From NCBI GenBank assembly GCA_026413225.1, contig CM048552.1, positions 54,699,001 to 54,763,000 of the forward strand: a stretch of 64,000 nt of DNA, read 5' to 3'. The translations under genes and the position numbers were made by a program. The DNA comes from Otis tarda. Its lineage: Eukaryota; Chordata; Aves; Otidiformes; Otididae. Below the pieces are notes generated by a model. The model ran no database searches. It was not told where the DNA came from and worked only from the letters and a program-made list of their open reading frames with translations. Below, piece by piece: positions 22,801 to 37,800 of the stretch; positions within the stretch are counted from its first letter, which is position 1; the number at the start of each line of letters is the position of its first letter.

Positions 22801-25800
22801 GCAGGGAGAACAGAGCTTTGTGACTTCCTTTGGCAACCTGCTTCCTCCCTTGTCTGAATTTTGGCAGTAGGATAGGTGCACTTGTAGTCACACGGCGTCG
22901 CTCAGTGTGTGATGAGCTGCCTGCTACCTGCCAGAATGTGAGATTCAGGCAGCCTCTTGCCAGCTGCCTGCCCCGGTGCCCCACTGGTCTGTGTTTGCTT
23001 TTGTTCATGTGACAGACACCTGACAGAGGAGTGAAACAGAAGGGACTTGGCAGGTGCTTTTTGGGTGTTCCCAGTGAGTTGCAGTTCTTAGACTTCATCT
23101 GGATATCTAAAAAGCAGTTGTATGTTAATGTCACTACAATTAAATCATTCTGTAAATGGCAGGTGTGGTTTTGTTACACACCTGGGAAAGCACATTATTT
23201 AAAAACAAGTGCTTTTAAAAATATCTTACATATAGCCAACTTAAACTTCTCTTGGATGCTTCTCTGACAAGAAGTGGAAAACTGAATTGGATGTGAACCG
23301 TGACAAAAAAAAAAAAAAAGTGGCTTAGATTTTGATGTTAGTGAAAAGCTGGACTAATTCAATATAGTCATGATTGCAGGTTGAAAAAAAATCTTCCCTG
23401 AAGTATGTCGTTCCAAGTACTGATCACTTGGCATACTTAAATAAGAAGCTTAAATATAAACTACTGAATACAGAAACCAAAACATGGGTTTCCCAGATAT
23501 TGAGAAATAAGGAGTGCTGAAGATCAGATGCTAAGCTTATGTACTTACATCCAAATGTTTTCTTCATGTTGTTTTTTTATTTAGCAGTTAAACTAAAAGA
23601 CTTTTTATTACATACGTTAATAGTTAAAGGATTAGTTCAAATTGAATTTATTGTTGATGACCAGAACTTGTCACTCGGAAATATTAGGAATAAGCTGACA
23701 GAAAAGTGTGGGTTTTATTTTTTTTTTAATACTATTTTTCAAGTGTAAAATTGATTAAACATTTTTAATATTATGCTTAGGTAAAGCCTGGTTTTGCCAT
23801 CCTTATTCTCTAGAAAACAGGAGTGATCTTTACAAATAGTATCATAACTGTTTTAAATAAAATCAAGTCATTTACAAATTGAATGAGATGTTAACAGTTC
23901 ATATTAGTAGCCCAGGATTCTTTTTTTTTCTTCAGGATATAGCTGGAATGAGCAAAGATTGCTGGGTTTTCTTTAAAAGCCCTGATTGTAAAGATTCCAT
24001 TTTATCTTCAATCAGATTGTCTTGCTCAACTGGTTCATTTTCTGCTAGGTCAGTTACCGGCTCTGCCTTGCCGCATGAGTGCTGAAGCAGAGGGTGGAGC
24101 AGGATCATTACTTCTGACTGTAGTGCAGACACAGAGATCAGAATGGCCATGGAACAACACAACATCTTGAAACTGCCAAGACTTGACTGTTGCAAAGAAA
24201 TGTGGTGGTGGTGTGTTGGGTTTTTTTTGTTGTTTGTTTGTTTTTTAAATAATTGCCACTACATCAAAATTAGGTTATAGTCTAGAAATATGAAACACTA
24301 GCAGAGTAGCAAAGTTAATTAGGTTCTTCTGAAGAGACAGGTAAATTTGTGCATGCTTCTGAGACTTGGATGTGGTCATTAAAATGTTTTCCCAAGCATC
24401 CTAACAAATTCTATGCTATGTAACTAGCACAAAAAATGTTTTGAGTCGTTGGATGTACAGAACCTGTGTGTATGAAGTGCCAATCAGCACCTCTTTTGCT
24501 TCACCTGCTAGCTTTTTGAGCTGAACCGCTGTGTTTGGAGTCTTTAACTCAGTTCCTTGGCTGTTACTAGCAAAGCACTTTTCTTATTCTAGATCATCAT
24601 CTTCTGGCATTGAAGCTTAAAGTATCTTTTGCATCTCTTCACATCTTAATCAGTTTTGCACTGGCCAGTTCAGTTACCCTTAGTAGTGGTGTGACTCACA
24701 TGTGACTTTTCTGTCCTCCTTGTTTGGGAGGAGTTGAAGAGACACCCTCATGCTTGTCTTAAGTCATACTGTGTTTAGTGACACCTTTTATATAGTAAGA
24801 AAGGTGTAGTCTAGAACGTGTAACCCCTTTTTTTAATTTCTTTATTTCCATATGGGATTATTGAAGAGTTTTCTGTGCACTTAAGGGTGGGTGGTGAGTT
24901 GAGGTTGGTATTTTCAGGGTACATAGCTTCTGTTTTCCACTTCGCTTTACACTTGCAGGTGGGAGGTAGTGTGCGCTTTCAAAGTCAGTTTCAATACGTT
25001 ATGTCCGTTACTGGAGGACTGATAGCCATTTGGGTAGCTTCAGGCTGAGTGCCAGATGAGGGAGCCAGGAGCCTTCTCTGAGAGCTCTTCTTTCAAATAC
25101 AGATTGGCAGCAAAGTAAGGGCAGAAAAAAAGTATCCTGTATACGCTAATTTCTGCAAAGCCTACCCAAAATGTTGAATTTATATCAGCTCAGAAACCTG
25201 AAAGTAGTAGCACCACACAGATTTCATGGAAAGATTATTTGTCAGTCAGGAGTGATCAGAAGGCTTTAAGATCATGTTTAGTGAATTACATGTACTTGCT
25301 GGCTTTGTAAATTTTCAGTACTTCAGCCCTTAAAAATGAGGAGAACAATGAAAGACTTGAGGAATTTTTCTAGTCTAGTTTTGGGACACTGGCATTTCTG
25401 AAGAAGCAAATGGGCATATTCATACCTCATAGAAAATCATTCCTACATTTGTTCCACTTGTAATGCATTAGATAAAAAATAGTTTCATTGTAGTCTGCAT
25501 TCACAAGTATTAATTCAGTCACACTGTAAACTAGAAGCAATCCTGCTTAGAAATGTATTATTCTAAAGATGTTACAGTAAAGATGCATCCACTGTTAGTG
25601 GCAAGAACACCAGAATTAGCTGCCTATTCAGTATGCAGCAGTAACAGGACCTTCTGTGACTGTATAAGCCTCAATTAGTGATCTTAAATACTTTTTATAC
25701 AGGGCTTGCTTTACTGGTGAAATTTGATACACAGTCTTTAGCCTGGTATTCCACCCAGTTAGTAGCTCTTCCTGAGTAGAGCTTTCAGAGTCCCTTGCCA

Positions 25801-28800
25801 ACATGTTGGGACTAACGCTTCAAAAATTTGAGTGGAAAGCTGACCAGTTTCGGTTGATGTAGCTTAATGCAGGAAGTCAACAGCATGAAAATGAAAATGC
25901 ACATTATTGTCTTTGCGTGAATTGCACCATTAGTTTGCGATTAGAGGTTACAGTTGGATTATAAAGGGTGATTCTCGTCAGTGCTCTGGGGTTGTTAGTA
26001 GTGTATTAGGATACATCAGAATAGTAAGAGGTGCTGGATCAAATAAGTCATTGTTACAAGCATGTTATAATGCTAAGCATTGTTGATACATAAGTGTTCG
26101 TTGTGATGGTTTGTGGTTTAAATACACTGAACAGGAATGACATTGTGGAGGCATTTTAATGGGTTAGACTTGGGACTTCAAAGTGAATTGTATAGTACAA
26201 GTGCACTTTGTGATCCTGACCTCTGGATGTTCCTTAATCAGCAGTAGGCATTGGTCTTGAATATTGTTGTTACTTTTGTAGTGAGCACATTTAATACAAG
26301 CTAGAAGATTTCCTTTAGAAAGTTGACATTACTGCCGTAGTCTCTTTGTGTCCCTAGTGTGCCGTTTCCGTATCCTTATAAAGGATATGAGATGTGCAAG
26401 CGTAGAAATTTCCTTGATGTTGGGCTTTTTCTCTTGAATGGTTTCTATTCGTTTCAAAGTTCTCCATTCATCTAGAAAGTAATCTCTTATAGAAATGTGG
26501 TTTGGGCCAGATACTTTAAGTAAAACTACAGCTGCTGCTTCTTGGGGAAAATTTAATTTATTTTTTCTATATCTCCATATAAATTTTATTGATCATATGG
26601 TATATTTTTTTTAATTGAGAAAATCTAATTGGAAACACAGGGATGGCTTATAGTAGTAGATGTTGACTCCTGTAATGCCCTGGTGAATTACTTTGATTTC
26701 TTTAATGAGCATGAGTCCTAAAGATCAAGCAGTTGAATACCTCATTATTCTTCAGAGTCAGGGTTAAATAAGTTGTTATTCTGAGCCAAAATACTTGTTG
26801 CAAGGTCTGAAATATGATAGCATCCCCTTTATAAACACTTACGAATAATTCTAAAATTCAGATGACTGCAGCTACTTGGTATCTAGATGTATTTTTTTTT
26901 ATTATTATTTTCAGAATATATAAAGCCTTTTAAAAAATACAAACATTGCTTAGCATTCACTTGATTGTTTGACCATACTAAGATTGTGTCAACCTACATA
27001 GAGTTTGACAGAAAGAAGTAGCGTCTTGGTTATCTGACATACCACTGAAGTCTTTGGCTTAAGAACACATCTGTTCATGTTGGTTTAGTTCTCAGAAGGC
27101 ATCTGCAGAAGACTGTCTTGCTATGGGCTGAATGTCAGGTGTATAGTGGATCTGTAGATTTTATTCTGCCCTTCCCCGCAGCAACCCATGTCGACCTCAG
27201 GTCATCACTTACCCAAGATGATTTATCCATAGGTCAGAAGCAGAACGCATCTTCTGTCTTTGCCAGCAAGTCTGCACTATTAGGGCTATTGGAGCTCACA
27301 AAATTAAAGAAGAAATAAAAGCATTTTCTTCTGAGGTTATCAGACTCTGGAATGAGCTGCCAGAGGGACACAAAATTAAGTCATTCGTTAGGACATAGTG
27401 TATGACACCTTTTCTTTTTGATAAACCTTTCCTTCTGAAACAGCATAGATGAAAAATAAATGCAAATGTATGTATGAAACTGCTTTTCATAGGAAGGAGA
27501 AGGTAAATACTGGAATGTTTTGTGTATGGGAGCCTTTCTGAAAGTCTCTTAAATACTAGACCAAAGGATAAATATTTAAAATGTAAATGTGGAACATGTT
27601 CTTGAGGCTGTCATTGGTCAATTTCTGCTACCTTTTTTTTTTTTTTTTTCTTTTTCCTATGTTGTCTTATCTCAGTTTGGTAATTGTGATTATCATGCTA
27701 GCCACTTAGATGAAAAAAAAATGTATTGTAGCATCAGTTCCTAGTTGTGGTAGAGGTATGAAAAAAGCTACGTCTAGATGTTGAGGTAACGTTTGTGAAG
27801 ATGCCACTACTTGCCAACGTTACCGAAGAAACCATGAGATTTTTAGCAGTTTTCTGGTTTTGATAACTCCTTGACTCCTGATAGATTAGTACTATTAGGC
27901 CATCAGCTGTCTTTTTTAAAATACTTTTTGTGATTTTGTTCGTGTGTCTTTATATAGAAGAACCTTTACAGTCAACATGTATTTCTAGATGCTGTGTTAA
28001 AATTGCTGGCAGAGTCTATTCTATACAAACTGAACAATCTGGCCCCTTGTTTTATTTATAAAGGTTCAATGTATCTTTGCCTGCCTACATCAATCTGCAA
28101 GGGAGTGTCAGAAAGGCCCCGCATTCGCCGAGCCGTGAGTTATCAATAACTTTTCAGATGTGTTAATGAATGTGGAACAAACGCAGTTATGTGTTTAAAA
28201 AAATATGGATCCACCTCCTAAAAAGCAAAAAAAAAAAGGAAAAGCAAAACTCAAAACCCTTAACTGCAGTAGCAGGCATGATTATAAAGGGATTGCTCTA
28301 AATTTTTAGTAATGTAAGGATAACTAAACAGTACGGTCGCCTTCTAGAAAACCTATTGTTGAACTGCTTTGAAGCTGTCTTTAGCCTGTGGATAACAGGT
28401 TTTAACTCTTATGTCCTGCAGGCAAATTAAGCATGTGGTGGTTTTGGAAACTTTTGTTTGCTTAATAATCTGAAACTTGGCCCGTCTGAAAACGTTATAT
28501 ATTAGCATCCTATGCAGTGAACTAATATATAAAAATCTGATTACATAATAGGAAGAAAGGCTTGACTAATAAGGTATGGATTTTTTTATTCCCCTCTGTG
28601 GTTACCTAAGTAATCAGTTTGGCTTCTTGAATTGTTTAATAGATTCAAAAGTCTGTTTCAGGTCATGAAGCCATAAGAAACTTTCATAACTGCAAAATAT
28701 ATCTACACTAGTTAAAATATTTGATGAAATGGAAAAGGCTGCTATCTGAACTCGTTGTATGTCTTTGGTTTTTTGTTTTTTTTTTTTCTGACAGCAGCTC

Positions 28801-31800
28801 TCCTTGCTTCAGTAATTCACCAGTAGGTTTTCGATGACTGGAGATTTTAACAAGTTGTTATGTTTTTTAAAAATTAATAAATAGATACATCCTGAGAGAG
28901 ATTAAGGCATTTTATAATGCCTGTGTCTTAACAAGAGAGTTGTAGCAGTGATCTCTCTTCCGAATCTCAAATAGTGACAATTATGTTATGACTGGAAGGA
29001 AAACATATTCCTGCTCTCATTCCCAAAATACCAGCTGGTTACTTTGTTCTGAAGACTTTAGGTCTTGCTCCAAGATGGAGTTATTTAAACTTGAAATTGG
29101 ACCTCAGTGTCTGGGCAGGTTGATGCTTCTGATGCAGGAGCTACAACCAGCCATGATGAAGATAAAATTAAGATGTTTCCAGCCCAACAAACAGCATGTA
29201 GAAAAAAAAAAAAAGGAGATATGCAAACATCTGTAAAATAATTTGCATATAGGCTATGTCCATTTGTTTGACTGACTTTTTTTCAGGTTTGTAAGCATTT
29301 AAAATCATTCTTCTGCCAACTCTTTATGCTACTCCCGTCAGAAGTAAGAGGGTGCATTGTATCCAAGAGCAAAATCATAAAATGAGTATCAGGTGGGATT
29401 CGGTGAAGACTCAATGTTTATCATCTTCTGTTTATGAGGCTGCTTTAATATTCTAATTGTTGCATACAAATACATCACTATTTCATGCAAAATCTGAATA
29501 GAGTGTTGTATAGTTCATTTAACAAATGCTGTTATAGCAAAGTATTTTTTAAGCTAATGCTGTCTTTCTGGTTTCAAGCACTTTTCACACTGCATTTTTG
29601 AAGGAGAAGTGTGAGAGGATTTTAAAATAGCGTTTTAGAGCATTAAAACTTGTATTTGTGTTTTTTGTGTTATTTGGCAAAGAAGCATACAGTGTTTTAA
29701 GTTCTAGTTTCCATAGGCCTTCACTATGTACAGGGCAATGTTAATGCTTTGCATGTAACTTGCAGAACACGTCTGGCTTCCCCAGATTTCTGACCTGGAA
29801 TGCATTGGTTTCTATATTGCAGGTGACACGACCCGTCAGCGAATCAAATTCAATGACGACAGAGTGTGCAAGAGCCACCTTCTCAACTGCTGCCCTCATG
29901 ATGTGCTCTCTGGAACTGTATGTAGCTAAATGTGTTTTATTTAGATAAGAATGGAGAAATTTGATTATAGTTGTTCTTCATAATATCTCTCAGCTTCACT
30001 GTTTTCAAGAAGTATCTGTCTAGCGCTCTCTGGTAGTTTAGAGAAGCTTTTATAAATAATTTCATAACCCGTAAATTAGTTGTTTTTTAGAAGTTTCGAT
30101 GTTATGTGCTAATTATTACTTACAAATTCATCTTTGTTTGCTATAACATAAAAAAAGTCTAAAATACATAAGGTTACTTACATGAATTGTCCTATAGCAA
30201 AGTGGTTTTAAGCTGGTACTGTTACATTACTGTCCAAACAAAATGGGAGGAGGAAAAGGAGAAGAGTGTGTTCCTCTTTGCCCATCTGTTATGTTGTCTG
30301 GTGTTTTGGTTTTGTGATGAGCAAAATAGCTCATGGTTGGGCGAAGATATGGGACATAATAGTATGCTACAAAAACATACAAAGTGATGGGTCAGAATCC
30401 ACAAGAAGATACTGTTAAAAGATTTATTTGACAACTTTTCATTGTGGTCTAATTTCTATAAGTGAGGATTTCTAGAATGGCTGTCTCTAGCAAATAAGAA
30501 ATGTTGTATCTTTAGAACTGGTAAAGTCACAGATATCACGCAGTAACGCCTCTTACGGTGCAGACCAAGCATGTAGGTTGGGGCTGTTTGCCCACTTTGT
30601 TAGTCCTTACTGAAAGTTCTCATCTGTTTCATATGGGATTCTGCTGCTGCTGTTCTTGCAGTATTAATCTAAACCACTTATCCAGTGAATACAAATCTTT
30701 CTCTTTTCTGTTTGTTTGCTTTTTTTTCTTCTCCCCCGATAGTGCAGTTAGTCATTGGACCACAAAATGTATTCCACTTGTAATTCTAGGTCCAGACATA
30801 AGAGTCGGGCTTTATCTGACCTGTGTGATGTTCTGCTGTTTACATAGTCATGGATATGAAGAAAAGGACCTTATGCCTTAATAGCACAATTTTTTAAAAG
30901 GCAAGAAGCATGTACCGTGACTAAACAGTTTATTATTGATTTGGAAAGTGATTGTAGAGTTTTCTCCTGAGTTTTGATAGGAAAATTTTGCTGCATCTTC
31001 ACATTCAAGAGCCGTAGGTAACAAAGATAGTGATTCTCTTAATTCAAATCCAGAATCTTATGCTTCTGAAAGAATTAAATTCTCTGGGGACATTTTATGA
31101 GGTTAAATCTCTTCATTGACTAGATTATCAGTAAAATACTGGACTTGAATTTCCTTTTTTTTTTGTGTCACAAGATAATCCGTGCAGTTCTTGTAAACTG
31201 CATATTACTGTTTCTGTCTGCAAAATGCAGGCTTCTATGCTATACCAGTCCACCCACTCTTTCAAAAGCACTCAAGGAGGACATTCACAGATAATGCAAG
31301 ACAAACAAAATGACTCATACGACTAGGCTTTGTTCATTTAGTGTGGTTTTTTTCCTTAATGGCCAAATACCCAAAACTCTGCCAAGGAATTTATTTCCCT
31401 TGACAGCAAAATCGTATTCTCCGGGCTGCAGTATGTATTGGTGAAAGTAATGCACGTATACTTTTCTTATAAGATTAGAGACTTTCTCTTTGTTGTTCAG
31501 ATTTCTGCATATATTATCTGTTCTCTTGTTAGATGAAGTTTGTGCTTAGTTTTAAGAATACTGTATGAAATCTTTTGTTATTTCTAGACTTCTCCGGAAC
31601 ACTTGCAGTAGGTATTTTCCTCAAATTTCTTTGATCGGGTTTATCTTTTGGTTAACATCAGAAATGTATCAAGAAAAAATCATCCATACACTTTAGTAAA
31701 GTTTTGAGTTTTACTAGGAAACTTCCGTTGTCTAGATTGGCAACAATGGACAGCTTCCTACTTTTTTTGAGCTTGCTTTTGCACTTCTCTGTCTGGCTTC

Positions 31801-34800
31801 CTCAGAGTAGTTTGTATTTAAAGGAATAATAAAGTTGTCTTTAAAGGAACCCTAAATATTTGACTTAAGAGCATAAAGCCATAAGTATTAGCTATATTTT
31901 GAAATTAGATTCTTTCTTCTGGCTGCTGTTGCCCACAGAACAGTTCCTTCTGTATCAGTTACCATCTTCTTCCACTTTTCTGGATAGACATCTAGTTGTT
32001 AATGAGTTTCAATTATTACCTACTTAAATCTGGATGGTTTTGTTTCATTTCTTTTCTGGTTTATTTCATTTTATTTAGGAACATGTTTTTGCGCTACTAG
32101 ATTTCTGATTTTGTGGACTTGAAAATGCTAAGTCAAGCAGTCAGAGGTGTCTCAGTGCCACAGGAAATTACTTCGTGTCACTTTGGGGAGAGACGGAGAG
32201 AGTCTAAGTTCTGATTTTTTTTGTGGTCTGCTTCTAGGGGCAATGAGAATAATGAGCTATGTTGAAGACATAGGTAGAATAGTGAGTCCCAACAGCAAAA
32301 ATGTAAACAAAGATACAAATTACAATTCCAAATCCGTTGTGCTCTGTGATTATCACTTTATTTGAAATGTGCTTTAAAGTTTGTGCGAGGCACATAGTAA
32401 ACTAATTGGTAAGATCACAGAAATGACTTTGTATTCAAGATTGTAGAACAATGTTTGTTCAGAATCTGCTTTTGACAATGCTGCTCATAAAAGCTCTTTT
32501 CTTTTTAACTGACTTTTTTTTTTTCATGTTTTGGTGCTCTGCTTTTTCATAATGATCACTTGGGCACTGGTTCATATGCGTAAGTCAGTGGTTTAAAAGT
32601 TCACTCGTTTCAAGTCGGGAGCTCTATAATGAGAGATTAGTAAGACTTTGTAAACCCTGGTACTGTGACACAGTGAATATTACCACTTAGCAATTTTTAT
32701 TTATTTATTTTTATCTTAAAGGGTTAACACTCTTACTTTAGCTTTATCCTTAATAGTTGCTGATGATCGGGCTTGTGGTTTTGGAGTGTTTTTTTTTTTT
32801 CCAGACTATGATTCTTGAGTTATTTTTCATCAGTATTACAAAATGTTTGTTTGTATTTATCTATATTACGAGATTAGGACTGAAGCTATGTATGTAGGAG
32901 TCAGATGACTCCCCTTTAGTGGTACAAACCTATTAAGTGACATTCTCTTGATGTAAGCTCTGTGCTGTCTTTGGCAGGTTTTACAAAATTTGTAAGAATG
33001 TGTTCTCTCTATCTTTCTGTGTTTCTGAATAAATAGCTGAGTACTAATGAAGACAAAGTGAGAAGATTAAAGAAAATACCTTTAATGAGGTTAAAAGTAG
33101 TGTCCTGAGTATTTATAGTAACCTATTTATAGTATTTATAGTAACCTTCGAGCTATCTTTGAAGAGTCTGAGCAGTTCAACACTTTTGCAGCAATCTGGC
33201 TTTCTTATTAGCTTAATTGTGCTTCCCTGTTGGAAAAAAAAATGTCACAAACACTGTATGTAGTCTTGCAAACCATGGTTTGAGAAACTCCTTTCTGCTT
33301 AGTGGATTAACTTTGTCTGTATATTTGTATATTTGTTGTGGAACATTGCTTCTTTCATTTTAATTGACAGACCTCAAAGTATACTCTGTCAGCTCTGTCC
33401 TGCAGTTAAGCATATCTTCAGGTGCTCATGAATTTATTGCACTCAGCTCTTCAGGACTCTTGCTGACTAAAACCATATTGATTGAAAGCTTGGTTTAGCA
33501 ATATACTTTAATATGTGATTAACATTAAGCTTATTAGGGGTGGAATTCATCCCCAGATTAAGACATCTAAATTTAGGTTTCAGCTGAGGAGCTAGGAGTC
33601 GAAGCTTGCACTGGAGTCAGAAGGGATCTAGGCAGTGGAGCATCGAGAAAGATTCAGTTCATCTGACACCGGGTATCGCTCTCAAGGTGGGCTTAATACA
33701 TTTAGGCTCAGTGGCTGTACTTCCTATATCACCTTTTACTGTGGAAAAGAAATTTGGATAGTTCACACATCTGCAAATAGGTGTTAGTAGGATATTTTAA
33801 TCTGAAGTTGTTTTCTTTGCCAGTAGTCCCATTGTTTCGGTGGAACTATTTCCATGCTTAAAACTTAGGTGTGCCACTGTGATTATCTGGTGTAGCGTTA
33901 CAAAAAGTGAGTATTTTGCTGGAGGGTGTCAGCTTTTCAGTTCAGGACTGATTTGATCATGTGAACTGCTTTAGCTTTGCAAATCAAATTAAATTAGGCT
34001 TGCATAAGCTACCTCAATTTGTAGCCTTCAACTCAGTGGTGATGAATTATAAATTGCTCTGTTGTCCTGGCAAGTGATCATGTCAGTCTCTTGAAACTTA
34101 CTCTTAAATTCTTTGACCAGTGTCAGGAAAGTGAACTAATTGTACCATATTCCATTTTAATGGGCTTACTTTATCTAGGCGGAGGGTTTTTTTTGTTACT
34201 CTCTGTATGGTTATGTAACTTCGATGTTAATATACTTTATAGTCAGGCTATGAGACCAAATACTATGTAAATACTAAAATATCTAATTTTAAAATAATAA
34301 AGAAATAATAAAGACTGCTGCTAGCTTTGTCTTCCAGTGAAGATCTATTCTAAGGACCTGAAGTCTTCAGAAGTGAGAGTATGGTTAAAGGGAAAAGTGT
34401 CTTCAAATAAGTATTATACTTCTGAAGATACTTGTAATTTTCGGGCGTTGCTAAGGACTTTAATAATTTCTGCCTCTTTTTAGCTCAGCAATTGTTTCCT
34501 GCTAGTGAAGTTCTACAAAACTTAACTCTGTTAGTAGAGTCAGAGGACTTAAATCATGCATTGTTATATTATCCTAAAGACTCCCCTTCTGAACATGTTG
34601 CCTACAAGAAAGGATGGGCTTTATTACAAATCTAGAAATATGTCGGAAACAAAGTAGTTAGCACAGATGAAAAGTGAGTTCCATAATAAGGAAAATCTTA
34701 GCAAGGAGTCTGTCTGCAGCTTCCTTTTATCCATAGCATAGGTGTTCTCATACAGACCCCAGTATGAGAATTGACAATTTAACAATTTGATAAAGGGAGA

Positions 34801-37800
34801 GATCTGTTTCCTCCAATGTAAATTTTTCAGTCATGTCAGATCTCCCTAAGCAAACAGGTGGTCAAAAAAAACCCTTATTTTGCTGAATGTGAACTGCTTT
34901 GGTATGGGTATCTTCATAGCTAGAAAGAGTTTTCTACATAAACACTGCCTAGAGTATCTTCTTTCAAAAGATGCACGCTGTTTTTAGAAGCATTGATAGC
35001 GTGTGCTACTATGTCATGCTTGGCTCAACATCAGCCCTCTGTGTTTTAAGTAGCTTTGACTTTTCTGTGCTCTTTCTGCACTCCATATAGAGTACATTCA
35101 ATAATCTAATCTCGGATGTCAAAGGAATGTGCAGTAGTTGTTAAAGTGCCAAAAAGGGAATTTTGCTGTAGGTAGCTCAAGATCTCAAAAGAAAGCCACC
35201 TTAATTTCATACTCCAGAAAGAACATTATGTCAGAGTTTGGTCTCTGTTTCATTTATTAATATCAGCTACTGTGAGTGCACATTTGTTTTACAGCTAAAC
35301 TCTTCAGACTGAATTCTCTATTGCCTGAGTCCTCAGCCAGCTGTTCCGTGTCTATTTGTACTTAACACATGCAATTATGTGATTTTTTGGTACCTGATTT
35401 GATTGAAGCAGAGCTATGTGTCATTATTAAACTAAATGTATGTAATCCATATTTCTGTATTAATACCAAAGGCATTCTATCAATTTTGTGGATGGGATGA
35501 CAAAAATGATTACTAAGTCCTTTCAATATGTATGAGGTTGTTTGGGATGAAAGACCAGTTGTCTTAACCTGAGCTCTGGGAAATCAAGTAGGTTCAATTG
35601 CTCACCTACCACTAAGAAGTAAAAACAGTGTTACAGAAAATGGCAAGCAAGTTGTTAGTACAAGGCACTAGTTTTTTAAGCAGAGCTCAGCAATAGTAAA
35701 AGGACTCCTGATACTCTGCTTTGCATGTGATTGCCTAGACTATTTTCTAGACTAATCTCCAGCTGTAACTTTCACTTTTAAGGAAGATTCTCCAAATATG
35801 TAGGGTGGGTGGGTTGGTTGGTTGTTTTCTGGTTTTAATCTTCAGTAAAAGTGCAGTAACTGCAAAAAGCCCCAAAGCATGGCTTCACATATTCAATAAA
35901 CTTTATTTATGTCTAGCCTGGGGACTTGGGTGTTCTCACCTCTGTGCTTTACTCATCAGGACTGCTCTGTAAATCACTTTAAGTAGTGTAAGTCTGTCTG
36001 AAAGTGTATAGACAGTGAAAAACAGTTTATGTGCATTCTTTTTAAGCCTCCATTAGTAGCTCAATGTCTGAACGTTAGTCTTCCCCATAGCCGTTTTCTG
36101 TTTCAGATGTGATTGGTCTTTAAATGGCTGACTACCAGTGCAGCTGCTTTGCCTCTAGGGCAGGGCATGTCTTGGCACCAAATCACAAGGTGAACATACG
36201 GAAAGTGAAATTAATGTATCTTCTGTCCATTTCCTTCTGCTGTCCACCTGCTTTGCAGCCAGCCATATGAGCCAAGTTTTGAGCTGCTCTGTGCTTATGG
36301 AAATCCTCGGCAATCCTGATCCAGTGTAGACTTCTGACAGTAATGAATCATCCCCAAGATAAATTGTCTCTGTCTGATGTTGCATGACTTATATGAGCAG
36401 AAGTGCTTTTTAGCCTGATTTTGCATATAGTATGCAAACTAATTCAGGAGTTTTAAATGTGGGAGTTTTTATGTCTCTCTACATTGGGGTTTGCTGATAG
36501 AACTTTTAAGAAAAACATTTAGTAGTAATATTTCTGCGAAGGTGCTTTCAAAGGGTTAGCCAAGACTAGTATAGGCTGCATTAAGGAGCAGTTCCAACAA
36601 CGATACAATTTCTCTAGCAGCAAAGCTAATGAAAACTAGGGTTTTTTTCTCTTGTACCTGTTTGTTCTTGCTCCCTGTTATGCTACGTGAGTATTTTTAA
36701 GGCTGCGCTCTGTTGGATCAAAGGAGGGAAGGGGAGCCAAAATTCCCTGTCCTCTGATTGAGACATCTAACAAAAATAAATCCTCCTTAAGACCCATCCA
36801 TCTCTCAAAATTGCCGCTGGTATTACTGAAGTTAGAGTTTCTGAAGTGGCATCTTGATACTGTAAGAGATCCTAGCTGCTTAAGTCCGCTATTACATTTG
36901 GCACATCTGTTTATGTGGCTGCCTGACAAGTTGGACAAAGGTACACTGCTGAAAAATTGTCTCTGTTTTTGATTTGCTGAGATACATTTTATGCATTATG
37001 TACCCAGATTATGTTCAACTGCATAGGCAGATGTGCCAGTATGGGATGGCACAGCACAGTGATGAAGGGAGGACAGAAAATTTTTCAGGAGTAATGCTGG
37101 CTTGGAGTAATTACCATCCTTTCAGGCTCTGAATTTACAACTTCCAGTTATAAGAAAAGAAATCAGAAAATGTTCTGTTTTGAGGAGGGTAAATCCAAGC
37201 TCAGTAGAGGGAAAAGAAGCGTAAAACACACATAAAGTCAACAGAATTCACAAGGTAGTAGACTGTGATGGAAGTTTTTTCATGCATTTATTCAAAGTTT
37301 ATGTAGATTGCATATTAAAATAGCGTTCTTGTGATACTATGGTGGATGTGTTTCAGGCTTTTTGTCGTCGTATTCAGATCTATTAAAGTGTGTCACTAGC
37401 CTTATCTGTGCATTTAGAACTGGAGTGCTTCACTTAGAAGATAATTGGCGTTGAGTTTTACAGTATAACCTTAAATACCTTATCAGAATAAGTGATGAAT
37501 CAGCATAAGGATAAGCTTTTCACAATTTTAGGAGGATTTTTAAGCGTCTAATTTTAATATAATTTTAAAATGTCCTTTCATATTGCTTTCCTAGTACTGA
37601 AGTACTTTCCTGAAAGAATGCTGCGGTTTAAATAATGTCAGCATCTAATGACTTGGAAATAGGCATGTGTAGTACATTACTCAGCTGCAAGGTCTTTGTG
37701 GATTTGCATCAGTTAACAAAGTTGCTGAAGTCCTGTGTAGTTGCACAAGGAAAAGCTAATCTTTTTCTTTAGCACAGTAATCAGATGTTCTCTATTGCAC

